DNA of 64,000 bases, taken from Maribacter arcticus. GTDB lineage: Bacteria; Bacteroidota; Bacteroidia; Flavobacteriales; Flavobacteriaceae. Positions 17,532-26,165 of the stretch are shown here, piece by piece. The notes under the pieces are model-generated. The model had not been told where the DNA came from, ran no database searches, and worked only from the letters and a program-made list of their open reading frames with translations. Position 1 is the stretch's first letter. Each line of letters opens with the position of its first letter. The stretch lies in contig NZ_FUYL01000002.1 in assembly GCF_900167935.1 (NCBI RefSeq), positions 484,985 to 548,984 of the forward strand. Direction: 5' to 3'. The position numbers and the translations under genes are program-made.

Positions 17532-18758
17532 ATGAAAAAAGCAGATGCAGCCATTTATTTGGACGAGAACAGACCAAAACAGAACGGGAAGTGTTCCGTC
17601 AAAATCAGGGTAACCTTTGACCGAAAAAGAAAATACTTTGCAACTGGAATTGATTTGACCAAAGACAGTTTTGAGCAGATATTCTTTGGCAAACGATTAA
17701 AGCCTGACCAAAAGGAAATTAAAACTAAAGTTGATTATTTCGAGAGAAAGGCAATTAATGTAATCAACAATCTTAATGTTTTTTCTTTTGATGCTTTTAT
17801 AGAACACTTCCTAGATCAACGAAATACCGCAAACAGCGTTTCTTTCGCCTTTGATAAATACATAGACAGTTTAAAACTTGAAAATAGAATAGGTACAGCC
17901 GTAAGTTACGGTTGTGCAAAAAATAGTATTGAGAAATTTAAGAATGATTTGACCTTCGCCGAGGTTACCCCGTCTTTTTTGAAGAAGTACGAAAACTGGA
18001 TGCTGACAAATGGTAACAGCAAAACAACCGTAGGTATTTACATAAGAAGCCTAAGGGCCATCTATAATTTACAAAATATAGATAAGAGCGTTTACCCCTT
18101 TGGAAATGGCAAAAATAAATACACTATTCCCACTAGTAAGAATACTAAAAAAGCCTTGACAGTTGAAGAAATAGCAAAAATTTACAACTATGAAGCAGAA
18201 CCAAAAAGCAGTAAGGAAATGGCAAAAGATTATTGGCTGTTCCTTTATCTATGTAATGGTATGAATGTAAAAGATTTTTGTTTATTGAAATGGGAAAACA
18301 TAGACGGTAATATGTTTAGCTATAAAAGGGCTAAAACGGAACGAAGCCAAAAGCAAAGCAAACGAATTTCGGTCGCATTAAAGCCTGAGACATTGGACAT
18401 TATCAAGAAATGGGGCTTACCCTCTTTAGATAAAAATGCGTTTATATTTCCGCATCTCAACACCAAAATGAACGCTGAACAAAAAAGAGCAAAGTACAAA
18501 CAACTTACCAAGCTAATAAACAAGTACATGAAGCGGATAGCCACCGAAACAGGCATTGATAAAAACGTTACCACGTACTTTGCTCGACATAGCTTTGCAA
18601 CCGTCTTAAAGCGTTCAGGGGTTAAAATTGAAATGATTAGCGAATTACTGGGGCATAGTTCCGTTGATGTAACAGAAAGTTATTTAGACAGCTTTGAGAA
18701 CGAACAAATACAAAATGAAACGGACGTTTTGACCGCAGGATTTAAAAAAGCTAACTAA
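17532..18758 (+). CDS. tyrosine recombinase/integrase
   Basis: 408 residues. The N-terminal ~80 residues (AAIYLDENRPKQNGKCSVKI ...) look like the arm-DNA-binding domain of Bacteroidota integrases, then a SAM-like core-binding domain (about 100-190), then the catalytic domain. TTYFARHSFATVLKRSG holds the catalytic Arg-His (about residues 353-354), LLGHSSVDVTESYLDSF the nucleophile Tyr (about 383). The first box reads YLCNGMNVKDFCLLKW, with Asn at the place where many relatives have Arg, a common variant in this group. It sits 163 nt inside attL with tandem repeats directly upstream, and would integrate and excise the element at the tRNA gene. Confidence 0.93.
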   Translation: MKKADAAIYLDENRPKQNGKCSVKIRVTFDRKRKYFATGIDLTKDSFEQIFFGKRLKPDQKEIKTKVDYFERKAINVINNLNVFSFDAFIEHFLDQRNTANSVSFAFDKYIDSLKLENRIGTAVSYGCAKNSIEKFKNDLTFAEVTPSFLKKYENWMLTNGNSKTTVGIYIRSLRAIYNLQNIDKSVYPFGNGKNKYTIPTSKNTKKALTVEEIAKIYNYEAEPKSSKEMAKDYWLFLYLCNGMNVKDFCLLKWENIDGNMFSYKRAKTERSQKQSKRISVALKPETLDIIKKWGLPSLDKNAFIFPHLNTKMNAEQKRAKYKQLTKLINKYMKRIATETGIDKNVTTYFARHSFATVLKRSGVKIEMISELLGHSSVDVTESYLDSFENEQIQNETDVLTAGFKKAN

Positions 18759-18818
18759 AAAAAACTTTTTTTAGAAGTTCACATTTTTCACGGTTTTCAC
18801 GAATAGAATAAAAGACAA

Positions 18819-20069
18819 ATGATTACACCGAAAATAAAAGCCCTGTTTCAATTTATTGAATACCTACATTCAAATATTGATAATTTCAACCAGTATAACG
18901 GTTTAATACAAGAACTGGAGCAGCTAGACATAGAACGCAACCAATTAAAGCCCGAAAACAACTACAAAGACAAATTACAATACAATAAAGTACAGGCTGA
19001 ACTTGAAAGCAAATTTAAAATCTTGCAGAACAGTACAGCCGACTTAATAAAAGCTAAATCAAAAAAGCTGAATGTTTGCAATTTTGATAACGAGCCGAAT
19101 TACTCTTTTAATGGAATTGAAACCGAAATACGCCAGTTAAAAGAGAATTTCAGTCAAAAAGATTTATCCAAAATATTTAAGTATAAAAGCCTATACCTTG
19201 AATATAGAAGCCAAACACATGGTACGTTTTTATCCTTACAGCTTTTCTTTAACGACTTAGACAGAACCGTTAAAAGCCTATTCGATTACTTCAAAGACAC
19301 AGAGCAGGACGAATTTGAACCTTTTGAAACCAAAGCAATACAAGTAAATAGTATTGCAGAAGCTATACAAGGGTTTAAGCAAGGGCAAACTAAATTTATT
19401 GTTCCTACGCCTATGAATGAATCTAAAGCAAGAATATTAAACAACCTTGCATGCTTTAATTTTTTCCAAATCTATTTTGATACTGATACAGGAAAGGTTA
19501 AAAACAACAAAAGTATTTTAACACCTGAAAACTGGGAGCAGCACAAAGAAAAGTTCTTTACTCAAAGAATAGCAACTTATAAAGACAGTTATACCCTTCC
19601 GGAAAAGATAAAGTTAGAGCTTTCAGCACTTGAAAAATTACCTCAAGACAATGTGGACTATGAAATTTTAAAAGCCCGTTACAAGGCTTATTTGGAGCAA
19701 GAAAATGCCTTACCACCTCAACCAATAGACGAGAACCAAAACAGAACAAAAAGGGTAATTGCAGAAACTTTTGAAAATATGGATAAAAAAGGTTGGCAAT
19801 ACGCCTTTGCTAATGAACAGGATTACAACCTGTTTACCGATTTACTAACTAACTTTTTTGAATACAATGACTATTCAATACCTGAAAAAGCAATACAGCT
19901 TAAAAGAGGTTGTAAAACAAAACTTGCAAAAGCTTTAGGCGAAATACACAAAGAGTTAAGCAATGAAAACAAGCTAACAAACGACACTGAATACTTTAAA
20001 CTTATCGGGGCTTTAAGCCACTTTGAAAGAGAAAATCAAAATGATTTATACAAAGCCTTAACACGATAA
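18819..20069 (+). CDS. uncharacterised element protein behind the integrase
   Basis: 416 residues, 60 nt after int. I do not recognise it firmly. It is Lys/Gln/Asn-rich and largely helical, with a coiled-coil-like N-terminal part (LIQELEQLDIERNQLKPEN, residues ~28-80) and a C-terminal helical segment (VIAETFENMDKKGWQYAFAN to the end). No ATPase, nuclease or HTH motif is seen and there is no signal peptide. The position immediately behind the integrase suggests a backbone role in excision, regulation or replication rather than cargo. Confidence 0.7.
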   Translation: MITPKIKALFQFIEYLHSNIDNFNQYNGLIQELEQLDIERNQLKPENNYKDKLQYNKVQAELESKFKILQNSTADLIKAKSKKLNVCNFDNEPNYSFNGIETEIRQLKENFSQKDLSKIFKYKSLYLEYRSQTHGTFLSLQLFFNDLDRTVKSLFDYFKDTEQDEFEPFETKAIQVNSIAEAIQGFKQGQTKFIVPTPMNESKARILNNLACFNFFQIYFDTDTGKVKNNKSILTPENWEQHKEKFFTQRIATYKDSYTLPEKIKLELSALEKLPQDNVDYEILKARYKAYLEQENALPPQPIDENQNRTKRVIAETFENMDKKGWQYAFANEQDYNLFTDLLTNFFEYNDYSIPEKAIQLKRGCKTKLAKALGEIHKELSNENKLTNDTEYFKLIGALSHFERENQNDLYKALTR

Positions 20070-20098
20070 AACCAACCAAAAACAAAGAAACAAAGAAC

Positions 20099-20131
20099 CC
20101 CGTAAATACCACCTTTTTACCCGTAAATACC
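20099..20131 (+). repeat. two 12-bp direct repeats before the HTH gene
   Basis: CCCGTAAATACC occurs at 20099-20110 and 20120-20131, a 21-bp period (two helical turns). Located 44 nt upstream of the HTH gene; likely operator half-sites or iterons. Confidence 0.55.
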
Positions 20132-20174
20132 GTACCGATCATTGCAAAAGAAATATTAAAAATCTTTTGTAATT

Positions 20175-20525
20175 ATGGAACAAAATTTAACATTCGACCA
20201 GTTGCCCAAAGCGGTAACAATGCTAACAAAAGAAGTTAGCGACCTCAAACGCCTGTTAATTGAAAAACAGGTACAAACACCCACCGAACAGCCCGAACAG
20301 CTCTTAACAGTTCAGGAAGCTGCACAATTTCTAAACCTTACAGTACCTACCATTTACAGCAAGGTAAGTAAAGGCGAATTACCTGTAATGAAACGAAGCA
20401 AACGCCTGTACTTTTCAAATATAGAACTTATCGATTACCTAAAAGAGGGGCGCAAAAAATCAAACGCTGAAATAGTGCAAGAAGCAGAAGCCTATTTGTC
20501 TAACAATAAAAAAAGGCTGCAATAA
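20175..20525 (+). CDS. helix-turn-helix excisionase-type DNA-binding protein
   Basis: 116 residues. A coiled N-terminal part is followed by a classic MerR-like HTH_17 domain: LLTVQEAAQFLNLTVPTIYS (residues ~43-62), KVSKGELPVMKRSKRLYFSN and IELIDYLKEGR. Such proteins act as recombination directionality factors or AlpA-type activators on integrated elements. The stop overlaps the next start by one base, so the two are co-transcribed and probably end at the hairpin at 20841. Direct repeats upstream may be its operator. Confidence 0.85.
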   Translation: MEQNLTFDQLPKAVTMLTKEVSDLKRLLIEKQVQTPTEQPEQLLTVQEAAQFLNLTVPTIYSKVSKGELPVMKRSKRLYFSNIELIDYLKEGRKKSNAEIVQEAEAYLSNNKKRLQ

Positions 20526-20830
20526 TGGATAACCAAAATAACAGCCAAAATTCGTTTGAGAGCGAACAAGGCAAAAATACAAAAAAGGCATATGCTAAAA
20601 GACTATTTGACATACTATTTAAGCAGTCTCAAAGCCGAAGAATGGCCGCTACTGAATTAGGTTATGCAGACCAAACCTACATGGTTACACAATTAATATC
20701 GGACTGGATTAAACAAGGAAAAGCCGCTGTTGTCGGTCACATAAAGTGTAATAGATCCAATCGTTGGGTTGAAGCTGTAACTACAAACCCAGAACTATTC
20801 CCAAAGTCGAATCAATTGGAGTTGTTTTAG
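20525..20830 (+). CDS. small element protein, possible winged-helix
   Basis: 101 residues, start overlapping the HTH gene stop. The central part, KRLFDILFKQSQSRRMAATE ... MVTQLISDWIKQGKAAVVG ... NRWVEAVTTNPELF, has the helix spacing and small beta wing of a winged-helix domain; I do not recognise a named family. A DNA-binding partner of the upstream excisionase-type protein is the simplest guess. It ends 11 nt before a strong terminator. Confidence 0.6.
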   Translation: MDNQNNSQNSFESEQGKNTKKAYAKRLFDILFKQSQSRRMAATELGYADQTYMVTQLISDWIKQGKAAVVGHIKCNRSNRWVEAVTTNPELFPKSNQLELF

Positions 20831-20840
20831 TAGGAATATG

Positions 20841-20873
20841 AAACAGGGAAAAGTACATATTTCCCTGTTTTTT
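20841..20873 (+). terminator. Rho-independent terminator
   Basis: AAACAGGGAAA and TTTCCCTGTTT form an 11-bp perfect stem with an 8-nt loop, followed by T residues. It closes the HTH operon and lies upstream of the ATG at 20910, deciding that start for the next gene. Confidence 0.8.
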
Positions 20874-20909
20874 GGTGCTAATGACTTCAATAACCAAAAA
20901 GAAAAAATT

Positions 20910-21950
20910 ATGCTCGATTGGTTGCAGTTTTGGATTACAGACCATAAGGAGGTCTTACGCTTGTGGGATAATCCTTTGTTGTATTTTAAAGAAAATCACA
21001 AGAAAAGAAATGACAGAACTGGAGAAATCTTCAACAAACAAACAAAGGAATTTAAAGGCATTACTTTCCGTTTAGAGCCACATTGGCCAAAGAACGAAAA
21101 AGAGGGCAATAAACGTATTGTAATAGGCTTTAAGCCACATTATTGGTTTAATAACAACAAACACAATGCAAATGATTTTACGCTATCAAATAGTATGCAA
21201 ATCATTCTAGGGTTTATAGGGCTATTTGAAATAGAAAACCTTCGTAATTATCAGGTGAACAACTTAGAATATGGCGTTAATTTCATAATAAACGGTTATA
21301 GCAAAGAATTGATAACTTTTAACTCATACCATTCGAGAAAGCAGTTTATACAAGACGATTTACGCTACAGCAAGAAAGCGATTAATTTTAACCCGAAAAC
21401 AGGTAAGGTCGACACTTACTTGAAGGTGAAATTATATTCAAAAGGGTTTCAATTTCCAAATTACTGCGATAATAGGACGCTTCGGTTTGAGATAAGTACC
21501 AAAAAATCAAAAAAGATAAATGCACTGGGCATCTATAATATTGGTGACCTGTTAAAAGAGGATGTCTATTTTGCAATGAAAAAAGATTTATTGACTGCGG
21601 CAAAAAATGTATTGATAATCAATCCTACTCCAATACTAAAGCAACTTAATAAAAGGGAAGAGAACCTATTGCAGAAATACTCCAATGATAGATTTTGGTA
21701 CAATGCCATAAATCAAAAACGACCCAATGCCTTTAATGAAAAAAAGCAAACATACTTTCGATACTTAGACCAAATAGGTCAAAACATCAGCAAAGATTTT
21801 TATAATGCAATTGATAACAAATTACAATTACTTTTCAAGCAAAACGGTAATGAATCCCCAGGATTCCTAAATAACGAAAACGGTAACTATTCCCACTTAG
21901 TTAATGTGGGAATAGTTACCGATAAGACAATGATAAATTACACCGTATAA
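20910..21950 (+). CDS. putative rolling-circle replication initiator, filamentous-phage (G2P/CRI) type
   Basis: 346 residues from ATG 20910; the longer frame from 20838 would run through the terminator at 20841-20873. It opens MLDWLQFWITDHKEV, like the MIDWLTF starts of filamentous-phage Rep proteins, and contains VDTYLKVKLYSKGFQF (K-x-Y-x-K, ~170-185), then LRFEISTKKSKKINALGIYN and IGDLL, the order seen in the G2P/CRI family. A clear HUH pair is not obvious. The gene's own 3' end holds a perfect hairpin and short repeats that could be the origin. Replication of an excised satellite is the suggested role; this is inference from motif memory. Confidence 0.55.
   Translation: MLDWLQFWITDHKEVLRLWDNPLLYFKENHKKRNDRTGEIFNKQTKEFKGITFRLEPHWPKNEKEGNKRIVIGFKPHYWFNNNKHNANDFTLSNSMQIILGFIGLFEIENLRNYQVNNLEYGVNFIINGYSKELITFNSYHSRKQFIQDDLRYSKKAINFNPKTGKVDTYLKVKLYSKGFQFPNYCDNRTLRFEISTKKSKKINALGIYNIGDLLKEDVYFAMKKDLLTAAKNVLIINPTPILKQLNKREENLLQKYSNDRFWYNAINQKRPNAFNEKKQTYFRYLDQIGQNISKDFYNAIDNKLQLLFKQNGNESPGFLNNENGNYSHLVNVGIVTDKTMINYTV
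21841..21921. repeat. hairpin and repeats in the 3' end of the Rep-like gene, candidate origin
   Basis: A perfect 16-bp inverted repeat (CGGTAACTATTCCCAC, 21881-21896, with its complement at 21906-21921, 9-nt loop) is preceded by a smaller one (GAATCC-CCA-GGATTC, 21852-21866). AAAACGGTAA is repeated at 21841-21850 and 21877-21886. This lies within the last codons of the Rep-like gene and lacks a T-run, which argues against a simple terminator. Confidence 0.65.
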
Positions 21951-22018
21951 AAAACTTAAATATGAGTGTATTTTATAGCTAGAATTTTAAATAATTAAAA
22001 CAATATTAATTTTGAAAT

Positions 22019-22375
22019 ATGGATGGTAGAAAATTTAACGGCGGTCATTCGACCAAGGGTTATGCGGGGAGAAAACCCAAGGCAGATGAGGATAGGATAA
22101 GGACTTTGTCAATAAACTCTTTAGAATCGATATTTGGAAGTGAAGAAAAGGCGTTCGAGCATATTGCAACGAAGGCAAAAGACAGTTTTCCACATCTTAA
22201 ATTGTTGTTGGAGTATGCCTATGGGAAACCGAAAGAAAGTGTAGAACTAGAAACCCCGATTGAGCAGCCCTTATTTACGGACACCCCTTTTCCACTAGAA
22301 AGACTATCATCTGAAACTTTAACGGAATTAATATCAGTGTATAAAGAAATGGGTATTGATTCTCCGATAAAATAA
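22019..22375 (+). CDS. phage terminase small-subunit-like protein
   Basis: 118 residues. The start MDGRKFNGGHSTKGYAGRKP closely follows the opening of small proteins that lie next to phage terminase large subunits in Bacteroidota prophages, and YAYGKPKESVELE is the usual end of their helical domain. No large terminase, portal or capsid gene follows; the neighbour is a convergent FRG gene. A lone small terminase is what PICI-type satellites use to redirect a helper phage's packaging. The assignment rests on motif resemblance. Confidence 0.6.
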   Translation: MDGRKFNGGHSTKGYAGRKPKADEDRIRTLSINSLESIFGSEEKAFEHIATKAKDSFPHLKLLLEYAYGKPKESVELETPIEQPLFTDTPFPLERLSSETLTELISVYKEMGIDSPIK

Positions 22376-22517
22376 CGCTCTTATGTATCTAGGTCCAATG
22401 AAATGAATAGATCATGTTGTGAACTGTAAAAAAATAAATTCAAAATTTGATTATCTTAAGAGCTGATGTGTTTTTTCATTAACTCTTTATTTTCGGAACA
22501 GCTTTTTTATGTCTTTT

Positions 22518-23762
22518 CTATTTAGTAGTAGCTCTTTTACAATCTTCATAAATATGCAATGTATTCAAATCGGAATCGGGATAAATAAATTCCCTCGTAA
22601 CTCCGTCTTTTTCAAGTTTAGCTAAAATGTAAGGCGCCAGCTCTTTATTGATGTTGTAACAACCGCTAAATCGGTAATCTTCTGGTTCACTTTTGCTCCG
22701 AGATTCGTTATACAATTCATTACCTTTTATTTCAAGAGGTTTTGAAACATCGGCATTCCAAATGAAAACTCCTTTTTGATTCTTGATATTACCACTATTT
22801 GTAAGTGAAAAAATAAGATGAGAATCTGATTCGCTGTCACTAAAATAAGTTACTGGAATATTGACTAGGTTTTCTATTCTTGTCAATTGCTTTATAAGAC
22901 CTGAACCTTTTATTCTGTTTGTGTCAAAAAAGCTTCGTTCCTCAAAAAGTTCTTTCATTTTTTTGAAATCATCCTCATCAACAGCGAGTTTTTCCATAAA
23001 AGCTAACTTCAATTCAGTCCCAAGTCGGTTCAAACTATCATCCAGTATTTTTCTCATACCACCTTGTCCAAAATCTTTTTCTTGAATATAATAAACACTA
23101 AAATAGTTGTCAATTTCTTTCATTCCAACATTAGACTCAATATTGTCGGTTCCAAAAAAAAGTGAATTTTGAAAACTATAAGTCCAATCTAATAATGGAG
23201 TAGGTGTCTCGTGATGTTGTAAAAATCCAAGAATAGCAATTTCATTTATTGCGTCCATATGATTTTCCTCTAAAATTTCTTCCATTTTATCTTGGTATTT
23301 TGCTTTTCCAGCTTTAACCATTTTTTGTAGAAAATCTAAATAATTATTTTCCGTTTCGTACAGTTTATGCCAAATCCAAAATCTTTGTAATTTGCTATAA
23401 AGCCTCCATCGCGATTCTCTTTGACCTCTAAAAAGCATATGATTTACCCCCTTTAGGAGTTCATAAACTTTATCGAACTCCTCTTCCTTGTCAATTTGTA
23501 TTTGGTCAAAATAATTACTTTTTTGGAGGAAAGACTCGTATTCTGATATTTGACTTTCTGAAAAATAAGGTGGTGTAATATGATTACCAAGAATTGATGA
23601 CATAAATGCATTTAGTCTTGTCGTAACTGTATTTAGGTCGTTTTTATTAAAATTGATTAAGTCCTCAAGTAATTGATTGTCCCGAATTGATTGTAATCCA
23701 CCATTTCGAAGAAATTCGTTTGTCAGTTGAATTTTTAAATCAAGGTTAGAAACTTTACTCAT
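22518..23762 (-). CDS. FRG-domain protein, possible defence effector
   Basis: 414 residues. The FRG domain is clear: MLFRGQRESRWRLYSKLQR (FRGQ at residues 111-114) and GFLQHHETPTPLLDWTYSF (residues ~178-196), the latter being the conserved QH-x-PTPLLDWT signature. The N-terminal ~100 residues and the C-terminal ~200 are helical and unplaced. FRG proteins are frequent in defence islands and mobile elements; their biochemical action is not settled. It is read from the minus strand, 93 nt behind a GIY-YIG-like gene, apparently one two-gene unit set against the plus-strand backbone, as expected of cargo. Confidence 0.85.
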   Translation of the reverse strand: MSKVSNLDLKIQLTNEFLRNGGLQSIRDNQLLEDLINFNKNDLNTVTTRLNAFMSSILGNHITPPYFSESQISEYESFLQKSNYFDQIQIDKEEEFDKVYELLKGVNHMLFRGQRESRWRLYSKLQRFWIWHKLYETENNYLDFLQKMVKAGKAKYQDKMEEILEENHMDAINEIAILGFLQHHETPTPLLDWTYSFQNSLFFGTDNIESNVGMKEIDNYFSVYYIQEKDFGQGGMRKILDDSLNRLGTELKLAFMEKLAVDEDDFKKMKELFEERSFFDTNRIKGSGLIKQLTRIENLVNIPVTYFSDSESDSHLIFSLTNSGNIKNQKGVFIWNADVSKPLEIKGNELYNESRSKSEPEDYRFSGCYNINKELAPYILAKLEKDGVTREFIYPDSDLNTLHIYEDCKRATTK

Positions 23763-23855
23763 AGTTGTTTTTCAGTTTACAAATAATGGTTTATCTATAA
23801 GCAGCAGAGTCCTGTAGGTCGCTATTGCCCATAGGTTTTGTTGAGCATAGGGTTT

Positions 23856-24854
23856 TTATTCAAAGTATTCATTGTTGAACATTTTAAACCTGTCCTTATC
23901 AGTTGTGAAATGAAATTCACCATATTGCCAATATTGAATGCCGATTTGCCCCTCTGGTCTTCTTGGTAGGTGATCCGAGTATAACCAACGGGCAACATTT
24001 GTAGTGTCTAACTCAACCACAATTCCATTAACTCCTAATTCATAGCATTCTTGATATGAACTATGATTTGGGCTAGGAAATGTTCCTTTAAACTCCTTAT
24101 TATAACGTGGTAAAAATGTTTGAATCAATGCAGCTTCTGTAAAATTTATTTTTTGGTCTTCAGAGAATTTCGAGCCACTTGGATTCATAAAGTCGGCAAA
24201 ACGTTGAATATTCTCCTCTTGATTCTCAGTAGGCATAATGATTTTTCCATTCATTGCCCCAAATCTCTGTTCTTCGAAATGAGCAAGCATTAACCAAATC
24301 TCAGAATCAGGGTTTCTTTGCATTGCTTCTGAATAAATTTTTTGGAGCGTAGAATGAGAACCTAATCTATCTATCGCCGTGCGCTTACCATCAGTCCCAA
24401 AAGCTTGTCCAACATAAAGCACTTTATAATCTAGTAAAGGCTCAGATTTAGAATTTTTTGAATGTATGATGTCAAGTATAGCAGCTAGTTTGAAGTTTGC
24501 ATTTATTTTACCGTTGTCTGTAATTTTAAATGTGTCATACGGATATTCACACATCAACATAAAGTTTTTGGAATCAGAAGGTTTCCCTATTCTAAACAGC
24601 CTCTCGTGTTTCTCATCCTGAACATGTATGTAGTATTTGAACTCAAAAAAATCTTGATCTTGAACGAAGTAGTCTTTGTCTAGTGAAAGTCTTGGTCTTT
24701 TCAAAATAAAATAAAGATGACATGGAGTATCTTCCGTAAAGACTTTTTGAGTTTTAGCAAATAATTCCAATTCTGTTTGTTGCAAGAATTGGTACTTGTT
24801 TAAATACATTCCTATAGAATATTCAGAATCGTATTTAAAATGCTTCTTTTTCAT
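23856..24854 (-). CDS. GIY-YIG-like nuclease-domain protein, partner of the FRG gene
   Basis: 332 residues of unnamed family. The middle and C-terminal half has the pattern of a GIY-YIG domain: VLYVGQAFG (147-150), Arg163 and His167 in AIDRLGSHSTLQKIYSEA, then Glu240 in NFTEAALIQTFLPRYNKEF with Asn252, the usual metal-binding Glu and terminal Asn. The N-terminal 140 residues are beta-rich and could sense a ligand. It is the first gene of a probable two-gene unit with the FRG protein, preceded by ~220 nt of AT-rich promoter region. A nuclease in an anti-phage pair is inference. Confidence 0.6.
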   Translation of the reverse strand: MKKKHFKYDSEYSIGMYLNKYQFLQQTELELFAKTQKVFTEDTPCHLYFILKRPRLSLDKDYFVQDQDFFEFKYYIHVQDEKHERLFRIGKPSDSKNFMLMCEYPYDTFKITDNGKINANFKLAAILDIIHSKNSKSEPLLDYKVLYVGQAFGTDGKRTAIDRLGSHSTLQKIYSEAMQRNPDSEIWLMLAHFEEQRFGAMNGKIIMPTENQEENIQRFADFMNPSGSKFSEDQKINFTEAALIQTFLPRYNKEFKGTFPSPNHSSYQECYELGVNGIVVELDTTNVARWLYSDHLPRRPEGQIGIQYWQYGEFHFTTDKDRFKMFNNEYFE

Positions 24855-25075
24855 TTAAGTAATGTCCAACAATTGTATAAGCGCACTATTACGCACATTC
24901 CCCATCAATAAATACTTATCTAAAAAAATAATAGATATTTCTGCAAGTAGTTCTTCAAATTAAGTGTTTCAACATTTAACAACGTTCAATCTAGACTGTA
25001 ATTATAAAACGCATTTTAATTTTTTTTAATACTGTATCCCAATATCAAATCTTAAATTTTATAAAAAATTTCAAA

Positions 25076-25480
25076 TTAGTTTATAGGTATTATTCCCCTA
25101 TTCTTTGATTTCATTGACCATTGAGCCTGCCAAAGCCTACCATCAATTTGATCCACTAAAATAAAATTGTATGTGTTTTGAGTAGGGTACAAAGTGAATC
25201 TGCCATTATCTTCAAATTCTTCTAGTACTAATGGAAATTCATTTAAAAATGTTTCAAATCTATTATCACCCCCTACATCAAATTGAACTTGCCACATCTG
25301 TCCATTACGAGTGTTTAACTTAATAAATGTCCACATGTTTTCAGTAGGGAATAACCTATAAACAACATTGTCAACTATTACACTATCATTAGAAATAAGC
25401 TTTAGGGTATTGGGTAGATTTATAGCATAGGTTGTTGAAAAGAAACATAAGCAAGCAATGAGGGCAAAATAATTTTTCAT
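25076..25480 (-). CDS. small secreted protein with two internal repeats
   Basis: 134 residues with a signal peptide (YFALIACLCFFSTTYA). Two ~35-residue repeats follow: RLFPTENMWTFIKLNTRNGQ MWQVQF and TLYPTQNTYNFILVDQIDGR LWQAQW, an all-beta pattern with conserved Tyr/Phe-Pro-Thr-x-Asn and Trp-Gln. Function unknown. Its own short gene in the cargo of the element; periplasmic location is likely. Confidence 0.7.
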   Translation of the reverse strand: MKNYFALIACLCFFSTTYAINLPNTLKLISNDSVIVDNVVYRLFPTENMWTFIKLNTRNGQMWQVQFDVGGDNRFETFLNEFPLVLEEFEDNGRFTLYPTQNTYNFILVDQIDGRLWQAQWSMKSKNRGIIPIN

Positions 25481-25553
25481 AATGTACTAATCTTAAAATT
25501 AGAAACCACGAACATAATTGATATTAGTAGGGAATGTATTGTACCTGTATTAT

Positions 25554-26051
25554 TTATTTATTTATTAAAGAATCTACTTTTTCAAGTCTAGACCGGTACT
25601 TATTGACTAAATATGGATTATAAATCCACCAACCATTATCTCCAAGAACTTTTTCAAATTTTTCATGTGCGTTGAGTATTTCTTGTTTTTTAGATTCACT
25701 GTTCGCTTTACCCAATGCCATTTGTAATCTCATTTCATTTTCTTTAGAAAATACTTCTATTGCGATTTTAATCACCCTGCCTTCATTTACGTAGTCCTTT
25801 CTTTTTCTATACAAAATCATTAATCTATCGTATGCATGAGTTGCTGCACCTCTTACTTTTATATTCTGTTCGTAAATTTCTATTGCGCCATCAATATCTC
25901 CCTTCTTTTCTAAATCAATTCCACTATTATTACTAGACGCTATGTTTTCCAATTTAACTTGAACTATCTCATTTTTCTTTTTAATTGTTTCAAGTTTATC
26001 TTTAATCGATTTTTCATCTATTGACTTTTTATTCTTAAAAAATCCGAACAT
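25554..26051 (-). CDS. TPR-like protein
   Basis: 165 residues. NSGIDLEKKGDIDGAIEIYE and AYDRLMILYRKRKDYVNEGR read as one to two tetratricopeptide helices, preceded by a Lys-rich coiled coil (residues ~10-45) and a short MFGFFKNKK start. No signal. Probably a protein-interaction module; role in the element not evident. Confidence 0.7.
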   Translation of the reverse strand: MFGFFKNKKSIDEKSIKDKLETIKKKNEIVQVKLENIASSNNSGIDLEKKGDIDGAIEIYEQNIKVRGAATHAYDRLMILYRKRKDYVNEGRVIKIAIEVFSKENEMRLQMALGKANSESKKQEILNAHEKFEKVLGDNGWWIYNPYLVNKYRSRLEKVDSLINK

Positions 26052-26165
26052 TTTATTTATTATTCTTTAGTAGGTAAAATATAGCATACAAAGAAATCAT
26101 TTGTTCTACTTAATTCACCTTGATTAGACTAGTGTATTTTCAAGACTAAATTAATTAATCCTTTT

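Noticed and set aside
20838-20909. 24-codon N-terminal extension of the Rep-like protein
   Set aside because: It is encoded by the terminator hairpin at 20841-20873; the ATG at 20910 gives the family-like start.
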